The notes under the pieces were generated by a model, which searched no databases, had not been told where the DNA came from, and worked only from the letters and a program-made list of their open reading frames with translations. From NCBI RefSeq assembly GCF_963662255.1, contig NC_085047.1:19750258-19814257 (forward strand): a DNA stretch of 64,000 nucleotides. The letters are read 5' to 3'. Each line of letters opens with the position of its first letter. The stretch's first letter is position 1. A program made the translations under genes and the position numbers. Below, piece by piece: positions 50,990-63,400 of the stretch. The stretch comes from Cinclus cinclus (Eukaryota > Chordata > Aves > Passeriformes > Cinclidae).

Positions 50990-53900
50990 GAAACATGCAG
51001 ACCCCAGCTTTAGCCCTACCAAAGAGGCGAGTGTTTTTAAATCATATACCTAGGTAATCTTTTGTCCAACTTAAAAAAAAAAAGGCAGGAGAATATATTA
51101 TTACCCCCATTTCCATCAGATGTCCCTTTGGAGAGACTTGGATAGACCAAATCAGAACTAACCATCTAGATATGGGGAAGTTTGGGGGAGACATTCAGAG
51201 GATTTCAGATTTTTAGTGTAGCAGTGACTTTTACTACACCAGATGCAAAGGAATCACTGTACATCAAGGACACAGGAGACACAGGAGCAGGTGGGGCAGG
51301 CTAAGGACAGCAGCTCTCAGCAGTCTGAATGTAGCAGAATTGACAAACCAGAGTTCTTCAGATATTGCTTTTTTCTGCCCTCAGTAACAGAACACCAAAT
51401 GTTGACTGGCGACTAACTGCAATTCATGTAAGGATTATTTCACACCAAATACAGCTTTTCATTAAAAACTACATGTCACTGGCACTCAGAGATGATTTAG
51501 TGGAAGAGGAGTGAAGGATCAACTACCTAGTCCATATGGATAAAAAATATAGTTGGAATTACTGCTGTAAATGCATGGAAGAGTTACTCAGTCTTTGGTG
51601 TGGGTCTTAAAATAATCCCTATTAGATTATTAGTCAACTGATCTCATAGGCAAAATAATCCCAATTTCCACAGTTCTTGGATTACATCTCTAATAGTTTT
51701 TAGGTCCCAGCATCCGCTCTCTTGTTTACAAACAAAACCAGGAAAAAAAAGTTCACAAAACAATAAACAAGACAAAAGGAATACAAATACTACAGAGCTG
51801 GAAGGAAAACCAACTACTTAGTAACACTGCCAGTAATCGCTTCCAAATTTTAAAAAAAGTTGTTAATAATGTGGACATATTAATTCCAGATCCCTTATAC
51901 TTACAACCCTTAGATTTTTTTTCTGTGGATTAAGTACATTGCTGATATAATAGCCTGGAGCCAAGTGGAGATCACACCTACCATGGTCTGGGTTCCACCT
52001 GTTTTTTAGGTAAACCATGACTTCCTGCTGTTAGGCATATCCATCTTCCAAGAGCCAGAACACGAAGTTAAACTGTTTGTTTTTATTACTTTGTCATGGC
52101 TGAATTACACTGTCCTAAGACCCAGACCCAGTTCCAAAAGGCAGCAAAACTGTAGCAAATAGCCAGGGTGTAGGACTGGGCTGACCAGGCTTGTTGGCCT
52201 GTAGGGTACAGGCACAAGAGCACATTTGACAGATAGAAAGGCCATGTTGTAAGAGTTCAAAAAGTATTTCTGGGCCACATAGAAATGCTTTAGAGAGAGC
52301 AGGGGAAAGAAAGAGAATTGTGAGCTGTTGTACTAAGCTATTAGTGCCTTTCTTGAGAGGACCTTGTATCCCTGCTCTCCTCTTCCCATTACAAAAGCCT
52401 ATGTTTGGGGAACTCAGAATATAAATATACATTATTTATCATCAAAATAAAATCTCTCTGCAGGTTAATTGTAGCATCATCTGTAAGCACAGTCTCACAA
52501 GTCTCCATGTGTCCAAACATCACCTCTAACCCCTGGACTCCTTGGAGTAAAGTAACAGTAACAGTTTATACAAAGCAAGTAGCAAGAATGAAGTCCATTG
52601 CAGCCCTGCCTTGATACCTGAGATCACTACACATGCCTGGAGTTACAAATCAAGGCATTTACAGTAATCAGAGAATACCTATCCAAGCATAGAGAGATCT
52701 CTACTTAGCAGGAAAGACTTAACCTGAGCTAATAAGGGGAAAATGCATGCCCCTTAGGAAGATCTCTTCAGTAGCAAGTAACGAAATTAATTTGATGCAA
52801 ATGTAACCCCCTATTAAGAAATACAAACCTGACATTGCTTGTACATTTCCAAACCAGCATAGCTATTTTTATTTTCATTTTGCATATATCCCCACAGATT
52901 TTCAGATGTTTTCAGCTGCCTGGATTTTACTGGTGACTACATCCTAGACATCTTGTCTTTTTATGCACTGATTGGTTTGGTATCATAAGAAGCATTATGT
53001 GAGTATTCTGCTTCTTCAAGTATCCAATGTCTCTATTTTCCATAAGGAACAAATCCCCATTTACCAGTCAAGCAAACTATTGAGCGAGAAGCATGACCTT
53101 CATTCACTCACAATGCTTTTACATACTTTCTCTCCTTGCTCTAAGCCTAGAGCTAAGTCCTTTCTGGGTAAATATTTTACCATCCAAGAAACCTTTTTTT
53201 CCATTACAGGGTTATATAAGCTGCTAGCAAACCATATTTTAATCAGGAATTAAGCTCTGCTGGAAAAGAAGAAGTGCATGAAATGCTGGGAAAAGGAAGT
53301 TTCTAATCAAAGGAAAATAACTCAAAATGAAAAAAAAAATAAAAATAAAAGGGCTAAGAGTAGGGGTGGGCAATTGCTTAGCTTAAACAGACTGGATTTC
53401 TAGTGAGCACTTGCTGCCTCATCTTCCACTAGATAAGGTTGCCTACAAACACCAGAGAAATAGATCATTGAATTGTTTCTTATTGATTTCATCTTCATAG
53501 CTTCTAAAGAGGAGATGGGAGTTAAGGAGGGCAACAAAGCTTTATTGGTTCCCCACACTGGTGGGCAGAGTGGGCAAAGACCTCCAGAGGTCCCCACCAC
53601 CTGAACCCAGCACCCATTATCAGGTAGGTACCCAGTAAGAAACAGAAAACAATGCAATGCCCAGGCGTGGGAATGGGAGCTCACCCAGTACGCCTTTGAC
53701 AAGACCTGAAATACACACCAGCCACCCAAACCCTCCCTGTGTGTGGCCATGGGCCCCCAGCCTGAGCTCTGCCAAAGGTGAGGCTCCCAGTGGCCAGGCT
53801 TTGCACACTGGTGCCCAGCCAAAGCCATTCTCTGCCCCCCCAAGCAGTGCTGACCACCACCTTTTCTCTACTGATGTCACCTGGCTTGTTGCTGGAGTTG

Positions 53901-56900
53901 AAGTTGTGTATTTCCTAACATTCTTTGTTTCCCAAGGAAGCCCAGAAGCACAGCAATCCAGAAGTTTATATGCTGAAATGGGAAAAAATATATCAATACA
54001 GGAAACAAAGAAAAGGATCAGTACCAAAAATAGCATGCTATGTCTTCAGGATAGCAAAGGCAAAGAATTGAGTTTCAATCATTACATTATTATTCTGCAA
54101 ATAAAATAAAAATAAAAATAAAAATCCAGTTTCTTCCACTTCAGTCCAAAAGGTTTATCAAGTCAGTATAACACACAGTAGCAGCTTCACCTCAAGAATT
54201 AACAATATAGTTACACAGATACATGCAAGTGTATATAAACACTTGCATTAGCCAAGGTACAGGTGTAGCTTGGATTATATTGGCTTGTATAATGTTACTT
54301 GCTCTTGGTATCTTTGCCATTCCAGCTGCTAGGCAGAATCCAAATATTTATGTCATTGCATGTTATTTCAGCTAAAGAGCTGTTAGAAACATCCAGCACA
54401 GAGCACAGACAGGGCATATTTATAATTCATATGACAAGTGTTTTTACCCCTGGCTGGATCCCACATGCTGCCCATTTGTAAATGCAGACACGGGATATCT
54501 GTTTTGCAAATAGATGTGTAGCAAGTTAATAGTATGTAAACTTCTAAGGCTCCCACTTAGTTGTTCTGAATGGGCAGAAATGAGCAAGACTTACACTAGG
54601 ATAAGAATTCATAAAAGGCATTGATTTGCTTTTAGGTCAAACCATCTACTCTCTGATAATTGCATGATCACCCAGAAGCACTGATTTTGACAGTGTGGAA
54701 AGAACCTGGGGCAAGATACCATCTGAGTTGTTCAAAACACAGGCTCATTCTGCAAGACATGGCTGGTGCTTGCACAGCTCCTGCAGCCTGTGATTAACTC
54801 TAGCTGCACAGAATTTCATCTCCAACCAAATTTCCTGGCCACCAAATACAACAGTTGTGTGCAGTCAGTGGCAGAGCCAGTACTGTGACATGACAAAATG
54901 GCCTGCCATTGCACTGGTCAGGCAGCTCTGGTTTCTGACACAGCTTTGTGAACCCCTAAACTGTCCTGTACATTGCAGGTGTGCTGAGCTTTTCCTGAAA
55001 AGCAAAGAGGAAGGCATGCTGATTGAGCAGGAATCCTGCATCTGGAGTCCATGTGAGAACTGGAGCAGGAGACCTCTAAACCTTTAGAAAACCAAATAGA
55101 TAGGATGCCCAGCACATTGCCAGGCTGCTCCCTGTCACCCTTCCCAGCCTGCAGTGATGTGCCTGGAGACATCCAAACTCTCAGCCTCCATGTCAGAGGA
55201 GCTCTAAGAAAGATGAGTTTGGCACAGCATCCGTATTGAAGGCAAGGAAATACCCAATCAATCAACAAGAACATTACCCACCAACCAAGAGAAGGATGAA
55301 TCACTTCGTTCACAAGCCACATGAAACCTTGATTTATTGGTAAATTGTGACAAATGGGCTGGGTTCTTCATCTCCAAACAGGCTATGCTGTTCAGGCAAA
55401 CACCCCCAAACATAATTTGTGATGTGAAGTGCTGGTGAAGAGCTGTTGAGCTCATTGATGGGAAGGAACTGGCTTCCTCAAGTGTGGTTTTACTCTGAAG
55501 TAACTGCCTTGAAAAATTACCATCCCTCCGCAGGCTGTGTCTCTGCAGAGTGAGTCAGAGTGTAATAGATGTCTAGGGTGACCGAGATAAGTTTGCATGG
55601 CCAGACACAGGCAACATGCTGAGCACACTCTGCATCCTGAGCTCAGAGCTTAGCCACAGCTGGGGAGCAAGACCACCCATCCACCCCTGGGACAGGCTCC
55701 TTCCTGATGATCCAGGAGGCACAGCTCTGTTTCGTGGAATCAGCTTTTCATTTTTGACTGCTTTCTATTTAAAGCTCCTCCTTCTGGTGCATCCTGATCC
55801 TTTTTATCTTGAGATTTTAATGATAAAAGCAGTCACAAACAGCACATTATTAAAGTGCAGGAAACCAAATTTCTGCTTCACACAATACTGGGAAATTAAA
55901 ATTATTTGTCACCATGATTCCTTAGTAAACTGGATGTTCGGCCCTCAAGTGAGATTGTAGCAGGTGTGGAAACACCCTGAGTGTGCCATATCATGTAACT
56001 GAGCTAACATGGAATATAAAATTTCCTCTAAAGTGTCTGGTTTTGGTTCCCTCCACTGACATACATGGTCAGTGGCCTGAAGCAACAGATTACTATCACC
56101 AAAAGGAATTTTGTTAAAAGTCACCTGGAAGAGGAAGGAAAATGCAAGTTCTCTAGTTAGCTCATTTTTTGACTTGGATGTCTGTCTCATTTTTCCCCAG
56201 AAGGGGAGACAGTGGGATTCCCCAGCTGGTTTTTGTTATTTAACACCAGTCTTGCCAGCCCCATTTTCCCCTGAAGGCAGGCAAGCTAAGAGAAGAAAAA
56301 GACTTGCAAATCAGAAAAAAACTACTTGTTGGAGACCTTGTTTTGCTGCATAGCGCAAATACCCAAAATACTTGGAAAAAAAAGGTATTCTTGCTTTAAA
56401 AGAAAAGCCCACGATTATCCATCAAGGTTCAAGGAAAACTAGTTGATTACTTAGTTCTTCATTAAGCTCCTGAACTTATTCCAAGGAAATCTACAGACAT
56501 ATTCAGTGTTTTTAATGTTGTGAAAAAGTTATGAAATGTAGCCAGTTATGGAAAAGGAGAACACCACAGGTCTCAAGTCCGTAATCTCTTCAGACATAAA
56601 CTACCACAATCAGGTTGCATCTCAAGAATGTCTTCTTTTATATTTAATTTTGAAATTTTAATTAAAGTTACTTTCCTTCAGAATTTCTGAAAACAAAAGA
56701 AATGCTTGAAAGTGGGATGTGAGGATGCTCTAAAAACAGAGGGGAAAAGCAGTTCTCCAAATTACCTTCAGATCAAGTCATTCTCCTAAGCCCATGTTCA
56801 AGCTAACCCTGGGTTAATACTGAGCTAGCAAGTGCAGCACTCTCTATGAAACTGTTCACTCTCCATTTATATGTCAGGGTGAGGAAAATGAGGAAAAACA

Positions 56901-58055
56901 CAAACCTGGGTATGAGGTCAGATCTTCTTAAGCAACCAAGAGCTGGGTTTTGCCCTTTTTTTTGTCTTTCATCTTGCCTTTCTTTTGTTGGGTGCTGCTC
57001 TGGAGCACACACATTTATGTTATCCACGCTTATGGCCCCCACTGGGACTCACATAAACAAATGCAAGCTCTGTCAATTCACAGATGCAGAGGGAAGCACA
57101 AGCCCACGCTTGAGGGCTTTGATCCACCAAGATTCATCAGCAGGGTTGGGGAAACTTCCCTACTGGAGGGGCAGTGAGGGCTTTGGCCAGGGTTTGTGCA
57201 CAGCACCGTGCAGACAGGGGGAAGCCCTGTGAGTCAGAATGGGCACTTTCCCAAGGGCTGCTTGGGGCATTTACAAGTCTAATTCTAAGTGTAGTTTACT
57301 CAAGCATGGCCACTAGCAGAGCTGCAGGCACACCACCCCCTCGTGCTCCACCTTCACATGCCTCAGGCAACCATCCCAGTTCCTGGCCATCTTCTTGTCC
57401 CAGTACACCAGCATCCCCAGGCTCCAACCCAGCACTTGTAAACACCTCCACTGTCTGGGACCCAGCCCCATCCCTCACTTTTAGGAGGCAGGAGCTGCCC
57501 ACACACCCTCTTTGCCACCAGCCATGACCCATCTCTGCAGTCTGAAAGTGGGGATTTAGTGGAAATGTAAAATAGAATTTGCCCTCTTTTTCATGAGGTG
57601 GAAGTGTTGTTGGACCCACCAGTAAGCACACTGATGGACTTCTCTGAGCCATCCACAACACTTCAACAAGACTCAACCTTGCTGCCACCCTGTCCTCAGC
57701 AGACCAACATTCCCAGAGCTGCCAAACTCTCAGGGAATAGTTCTGTAGTGCTGCACAGAACTGCAGACAGAGAAAAATACGACCTCAGATCTACTGGTTG
57801 ACACAAAGAAAGGCTGACAGTGGTGGGGTACCTTGTGCAAAGGGGCCAGTCTGGGCTGTGGGACACAAGAGGAGGAGGAGAATCCAAAATCAGTACCAGC
57901 ACATATACAGGGGAGGGAGTCATGGCGCTGGAACCAAGTATCTACCTCTTCCACCACAAACTGATCTTCATCAAGCACATTTCTGAGTGAGGAGGAAGTA
58001 TTGGTCAGAATGCTGGTCAGAAAAAAAAATCACCCTGAAAATTTGGGCAGACTAA
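50990..58055. other. Non-coding sequence with A-rich repeats, no gene seen
   Basis: Simple tracts are A-rich at 53330-53350 and (AAAAT)n-like at 54099-54124. TTTATT at 53541-53546 is an AATAAA on the minus strand, in a context (CCAATAAAGCTTTG) typical of transcript or LTR ends. Open frames at 53400-54109, 54918-55322 and 56803-57688 overlap each other on opposite strands and carry no recognisable domain. No exon could be supported. Confidence 0.5.
54099..54124. repeat. (AAAAT)n-type simple repeat
   Basis: An ATAAA/AAAAT pentanucleotide run of about five units with small imperfections. It ends before ATCCAGTTTC. Confidence 0.85.
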
Positions 58056-58059
58056 GCAC

Positions 58060-58760
58060 AATATATTAATCTTTTTCTCTGAAAACCCCATCAATGTCAT
58101 TTGACAATTTGCTCAGCCTTCCAAATTGTTGCTGACAATTTTGGGTTTTTCAGCAGAATTAGTCATGCTGTAAGTTGTTACACTTGAGATGAGAACCACA
58201 ATCACCAGTTTATCATACATCTAATTAAAACAAACCTAAGTATTTCACACTATATATACACTAAGATGTTCACGTGCCAAACATCAAGATACAAAACACT
58301 TTGGTGTTCATATTGACGTCAGTTTTCTGCTTCAATCAACATTTACCTTTTAGGTCAATACATTTTTGTGTTTGCCATAACAGAAGCTAGAATCAACATG
58401 CTTATTCCTGTAATTATTTCATTTAACTCTTTCAGTGTTTGAAATAAAGTTTTTAAGGAAAAGGCAAAGCTAAATACAAGTGTGTAGTGGCTTTGCCTGG
58501 CCTTTTGTTCAGTTAAAATCAGAAAAATACTATTGCAGGGCTGTTATCTGGAAGAATCACCTTGTTCTTTGCCAGCACTGGCACAAAATATACAACAACA
58601 TTGCCAGTAATATTAAATACCAGTAATAGCCCACCTGAATAGCCGGGAGACAAACATTCAGTTATTAAAAGTGATGGTACAGAATTGTCTCATTAAGCCC
58701 AGCAGCTCGCTGTTTACAATGGGCTAGTGCCAGAAGAAGAACACAGTTTTACAGCTTTTA
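58060..58760. promoter_or_regulatory. CpG-poor, motif-dense block, possible enhancer
   Basis: An E-box CACGTG (58271-58276) and a full palindromic CRE TGACGTCA (58314-58321) lie 50 bp apart. Further on, TGTTTACAATGG (58711-58722) overlaps a FOX-type TGTTTAC with a SOX-type ACAATGG. The block has no recognisable repeat and no open frame of note. Its texture, A/T-rich and non-repetitive, resembles conserved non-coding elements, but conservation cannot be tested here. Confidence 0.25.
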
Positions 58761-58955
58761 TTGCTATTGTCTCAGTGCATTGAAGTATCTGTTTTCAGAT
58801 AACCTACCAAAAAAAAAAAAAATTAATCAACATGAGGTATTTGAACTCTGTGGCCATCATTTGATCCAGCCCTGCTGAGATAAGCAAGAGAATGTATAGT
58901 TATCTGTTTGGTTTATGCAACAGGTAAACTTATTATACCCTGCTGCTCTTGCCAG

Positions 58956-59127
58956 CGTTACCAGTGCTGGCTGGAGAGCTGGTGGAGAAAACAACATCTG
59001 CCCAGGGATGGATGATCTGTGTTATGAGGGCCACAAAGATTGGCAAACCATGACCATGGATGCAAATGACTTCCTCAATACTGCCATCCCAGGGAATGAT
59101 TTTGTGTCTCCAGACATCCAAGTTTAA
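58956..59127 (+). other. Weak candidate exon or coding remnant
   Basis: A pyrimidine-rich stretch ending CTGCTGCTCTTGCCAG (58940-58955) would make a fair splice acceptor. It is followed by a 56-codon open frame ending at TAA 59125-59127. The frame reads ICPGMDDLCYEGHKDW and then MTMDANDFLNTAIPGNDFVS, more acidic and less repetitive than other frames in the window. I do not recognise the family. The opposite strand is also open over most of this stretch, and no AATAAA follows closely, so a chance frame is quite possible. Confidence 0.15.
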
Positions 59128-59260
59128 AATGGGCTCAGGATAAGAAGAGTGTATAGAAACCGTATAAAATGTGCAGGCACAAAGTCCCATGGGCCCTGCC
59201 AAGAGGTACACACACATATTCACATGGGAGGCTTGTTGGAAGGCTCACTTTCTTACTTTC

Positions 59261-59320
<60 letters not shown>
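59261..59320. repeat. Hexanucleotide microsatellite (TATATG)10
   Basis: Ten perfect, uninterrupted TATATG units, followed by a short TG run and T9. Perfect repeats of this length are usually polymorphic. The open frames with long Tyr-Val, Ile-Cys or Met-Tyr alternations that cross it on the plus strand, and Tyr-Thr on the minus strand, are artefacts. Confidence 0.97.
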
Positions 59321-59321
<1 letters not shown>

Positions 59322-59329
59322 GTGTGTAT

Positions 59330-60250
59330 TTTTTTTTCTGGGCCACAAGTCTTCCTGCAAGCCTGGAATTGTCAAAACCTCTTTCACTGGCCTTACTTTA
59401 AATTGTTGACAAGAGGAACAGCTGTTCAGGGAAGTGAGGAAAAGACATACGTACAGAGGGGAAGAAAAGGCATTCATGGAGAGAGGGGCAGGAGAACAAA
59501 GGAGTTTTTACCACTCACAGGTAAAGCCCATCATTATAGAGGTCCAGTATCCTCTGAATGGGTTAACCAGGAATTTCTAGTCAGCTCTCTAAAAACTGTT
59601 AGCCTTCCTCCATTCCAGGATTAAGAATGCTATGCCCAGTTTCTCTCAGTGATGTCAGCACAGAGTATTTCAGTGGCTGCATATGTCCAGGACAGAGCCA
59701 TGATGCCAACACTAGAACTTCTCCTGTGCAGCACCAGTTCTACACCTTCCTGCACTCATCCCCATTCCAATTACAGCTCCTCAAAGGAGAAGGGAGGAGG
59801 AAGGTCAGTGTGCTTCACTTCAGACTGAAAATAAAAATTAAAAAAAACATGCAAAATTGTCCATTAGTGCATGAAAGACAAACACTGTTTTCCTCACTCC
59901 CCAGTAACTCACTACCTTAATGGCAGAAGATAGACAATTAATAGTGTGGCTTCCGTGTTCAATCATGTTGGGGGCTATGGCTTAAAGCCACTTTAAAGAA
60001 ACTAGGCCAATCATTTTATGAGGCATGGGAATTGTTAAATTGGGCTACCCCTTTTGCTTTACACAATTGCGTGAAGACTGGTATTGTGGAGAGGCTTTAA
60101 TGAAAGCCTTATATAGCTCTAGGTCAGGACATTTGCATTTGTGAAGATTATATTGAACACATAAGAAATGAAACAGCATGAACAAACAGCAGTGTTTTCA
60201 TCTTAAAAAAAAAAAACTCAACACATTTCATCCGTGGGAATATGGTACAA
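59330..60250. other. Non-coding sequence, no gene seen
   Basis: Unique sequence with an A12 run at 60205-60216. The part around 60040-60180, with ACACAATTGCGTG and several A/T-rich blocks, has the texture of a conserved non-coding element, but nothing more can be said. Confidence 0.5.
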
Positions 60251-60254
60251 GGGA

Positions 60255-60480
60255 CTGAGAAACAATAGTTTCTATTTCCAGCTCTGCTGTCAACTTTCAG
60301 AAGTCTGACCTTAAGCAAATTATATTACTCTGGAACCTCATTTATCTGCCTCGGGTGTGTAGAGGCTCATTAGTACTCTTACTAATGAGCTTCATATAAT
60401 CATATGTAAAGCACAGCATCTGAGTAGATTTTAGAAGAGTAGGATTTGTAAAGCCCTTTGAAATTCATGATGATGTAGAT
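60255..60480 (+). mobile_element. Probable ancient MIR/core-SINE
   Basis: Blocks appear in MIR order: TTCCAGCTCTGCTGTCAACT, GTCTGACCTTAAGCAAATTA, ACTCTGGAACCTCATTTATC, then TTGTAAAGCCCTTTGAAATT near 60448. These correspond to the MIR core (CCAGCTCTGCC, GTGTGACCTTGGGCAAGTCA, CCTCAGTTTCC) and to the AAAGCGCTTTGAGAT-type tail shared by several ancient amniote SINEs. The copy is strongly diverged, as expected of an element older than birds. A perfect hairpin lies inside it (listed separately). Confidence 0.6.
60365..60390. repeat. Perfect 11-bp inverted repeat with 4-base loop
   Basis: GCTCATTAGTA (60365-60375) and TACTAATGAGC (60380-60390) are exact reverse complements separated by CTCT. It is the longest perfect short-loop stem that I found in the window and falls between the core and the tail of the MIR-like element. 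Confidence 0.9.
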
Positions 60481-60484
60481 ATGT

Positions 60485-63400
60485 AAAAATCTGCCTCTTG
60501 CTTGTTCTTTCTCTCACACACTCTCTCAAGGTGATAAAGACAAATTCCATTAAAAATTTCAATTCCCAAGCACAAACAGAGTAAACTCAAAGTCCATTTC
60601 TTGAAGTCTTATTACTTCTTTGGAATAACAGCACTAATCCACTCAAAACACGAACAGCAGCAGGATACTGCTGTTGATCCTGAGCAAGCAATAAAAGCCT
60701 ATACAAAGTTGAACTTTGGATTGCATGCCATGTTGAGTTATTGAATCTGACAAGTTAATTTGTTCATTTCTTTGACCTGATTTATGCGCTCACTGTATAC
60801 TTGCAGGTCTCGTCCTCTTCAGGTGTTGCTTTTATACTTCTGACCTCATTGTAGCCTCAGTAGTACAGAGACAGTCACCTGCTCTGAGTGCACAATTCCA
60901 AAGCCATCTTTTATTAAGTTAATTGGTATAGATGGGGAAAAAACCCTACTTGTCATGCCTACAGCCCAAAAGCAAAGAATTACCCTATCCCAAAAAGAGT
61001 GTCTTATTTTTTGCAAATATAGCAGTCTGTTAAATGAAATACTATGGCTTTACCTACAAATCTCATCCATCTTTTGTCTTTTTGTTACAAAATACCAGGA
61101 TAAAATCTCTGACTTAACCTCCTTACTGGAAATAAGAGGTGTACAGGTTTTGACTGGGATATTTGCTTCATAGCAGCTCACAGCTCAATGCTGTGTGTCA
61201 GATTTGTGTTCAACAAAACAGTGTTGAGAGTACACTAATGTTTTAGTTACAGTTGAGCAGTGTTTATACAGCATCAGGGACTTTTCTGCTCCTCAGCCTG
61301 CCCTGCTCATGAGTGAGCCAGGAGAGCATCAGAAGCTGGGAGGGGACACAACCAGGATATCTGACTCAATTCCCCAAGGGATATCCCACACCTTGTGCTT
61401 TTGTGCCTCCAACACATGGGTGCCAAGGAGAGCCACTTCTACCTCCACTCTCACAGGCAGAGGTGTGCCCTTGCTACTCAGGGAGATGTGCTCACACTCA
61501 AAATGGAATGCCCTCCTGGGAAAGGGAAAAAAAAAAAGATTTGCTGTAGGAAAAGTGGCCAGAGCAGCCCTGCATGAGGTCTTAAGGCTCTGGTGACCCA
61601 CAGCCACCTTGCAAGGATATCCCAGCTATTTGAGAGTGCAGAATAGAGAGTGTAGGAAGTTAATAGCAATGGTGGAGAAATTGTCCTGGTTTGGTTGGTG
61701 CAAGCTTTATGCACACTAAGTATTTGCTTGGCTGGAGGCTCTGGGTGTTAAAAGTAAAGGGAAATTATGTTTTTAAGTGACAGGTGAGGCAAAGGTTCCC
61801 TTGGCAAACTGAGGTTTTGCTAGGGCAAGGAAGTAGCAGGAAGACCACCACTTTATGGGAGATCAAATCAGATTTTTATCGCTGATCAGTTTTCTACCAT
61901 TTGATTTTTCATTGAACCTAATTGCTTTACTTCAGATTTATCCTTGGGTAAGGTAAAGTTTAAAAGTATGTAAGATTTGATTTAAAAGAAATTAGGTCAG
62001 GCAAGGAGGTTGAAAGGCTTTAATTATAGCCTTGTCTTACTAGCTGACTAGTTTTGTTCACCCTCTGCACTTGCTATAACCTCACAAACACAAGGAAGGC
62101 TCTCCACACCCTCCTACAGCCAGTCAAAAAACCTCACCTCCCTCCACATCCCCAAAAGGCTCTCAGGATTTCACCATATCAGGAGCAGATCTCAAACCAC
62201 CACCTGGATCCAGCAGGCTTCAGTGCTCCTTGAGCCAGCATCACTTTGCCTGATGGGCCAAATGATCTCCAGCACAACCCCCTCACCATGCAACCTGGGA
62301 GCAGGTGACTGCAGCACAGCAGTTGCTTCTTTTACCCATCACCTTCCTCCCTGTCCTCAGGTTGCAGGGTTTGTCTCTTTTAATGGGACCCCAAAGTTGT
62401 CCACAGGATCAAACCTGTGAGCAGGCATCAAAGGGTTCCAGGTTAAAAATAACCCCTCAAAACAAAAGTGTGTGGGAAGAGTCACTGAGGCCAGTCAACA
62501 GCTGGGAAAGCCAAGGAGGTGGAAATGGGTAGGAGTGGGCATGAGGAAGGATGGAGCAAACGTAGTGTCTCAACCTGTATCCCTGGAGGAGTCAGAGCTG
62601 GGATCCATTCCCACCACTTTCTGATGTCCTCTGTCCTGCAAAAGCTGGCACCAGTGCTTGGAAATCTTGAGTAGATAGGTGTCAAGCCCTCCTTGGTAGA
62701 GACAGGCCTTTCACTAGGGACAGGACACTGTTCAGAGAGACATTCTTCAGGGAAACAAGATTTTTTTCCCAACCATGTGCTGACACCTTGCTACCATGTC
62801 CATCTCCAAAACAACACATTATTGAAGTCCCACCAATACCAGAACCCACAAGTAGCTGTGTATGACTGCCATGGGGACAGCACTGGAAGAGTCACCTGGA
62901 CTGCTGCCAAGGGAAGTAGACAAGCCCAAGCATCCAGCACCTAAGAGAGAGGGTGCTGCTAGCTCCCAGCACCCCAGCAGTCTTTTCCAGAGAGGAAGAG
63001 CCCCTGCATCCCCCACTTTGCCCAATACTGAGCTACCCCTGCTGTCTCTGACTTCTCCTGGGAGGGGACTCCTTTGCTGCATCCATGCCACAAAGTTGGC
63101 AGCTGATGTATAAAGAAATGTCAAGAAAGCCTGTCATCACACCAGCATGGCTGTGCCAGTGCCACTCCTAATGCTGTAAAATGGATGCCACCACAATGGA
63201 GAGGAGATCAGAGCTCCCCTTTGCCCACTGCAGGAAAACATCTCTTTCTTTCCAGACAGGAATGAACCAGTGTGGGGTAGGGCCATCAAAAATCCCCACA
63301 TGGCTTGCAATTACCAACACAGTTGTGTTGCCTGCTTCTGGAGCCAGGACTGATGTTGGGGTGTTTCCTACCTCTCAGGCCCAGACAACTAGCAGGCCCA

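Noticed and set aside
53361..53376. TAGGGGTGGGCAATTG resembling a hAT transposon terminal repeat
   Set aside because: No matching inverted end or 8-bp target duplication was found nearby.
59149..59624. Open frames with long Tyr-Val, Ile-Cys or Met-Tyr repeats
   Set aside because: They are translations of the (TATATG)10 microsatellite.
61682..61694. TGTCCTGGTTTGG as the start of another LTR
   Set aside because: The match is only 13 bases, with no recognisable LTR body, CA end or target duplication.
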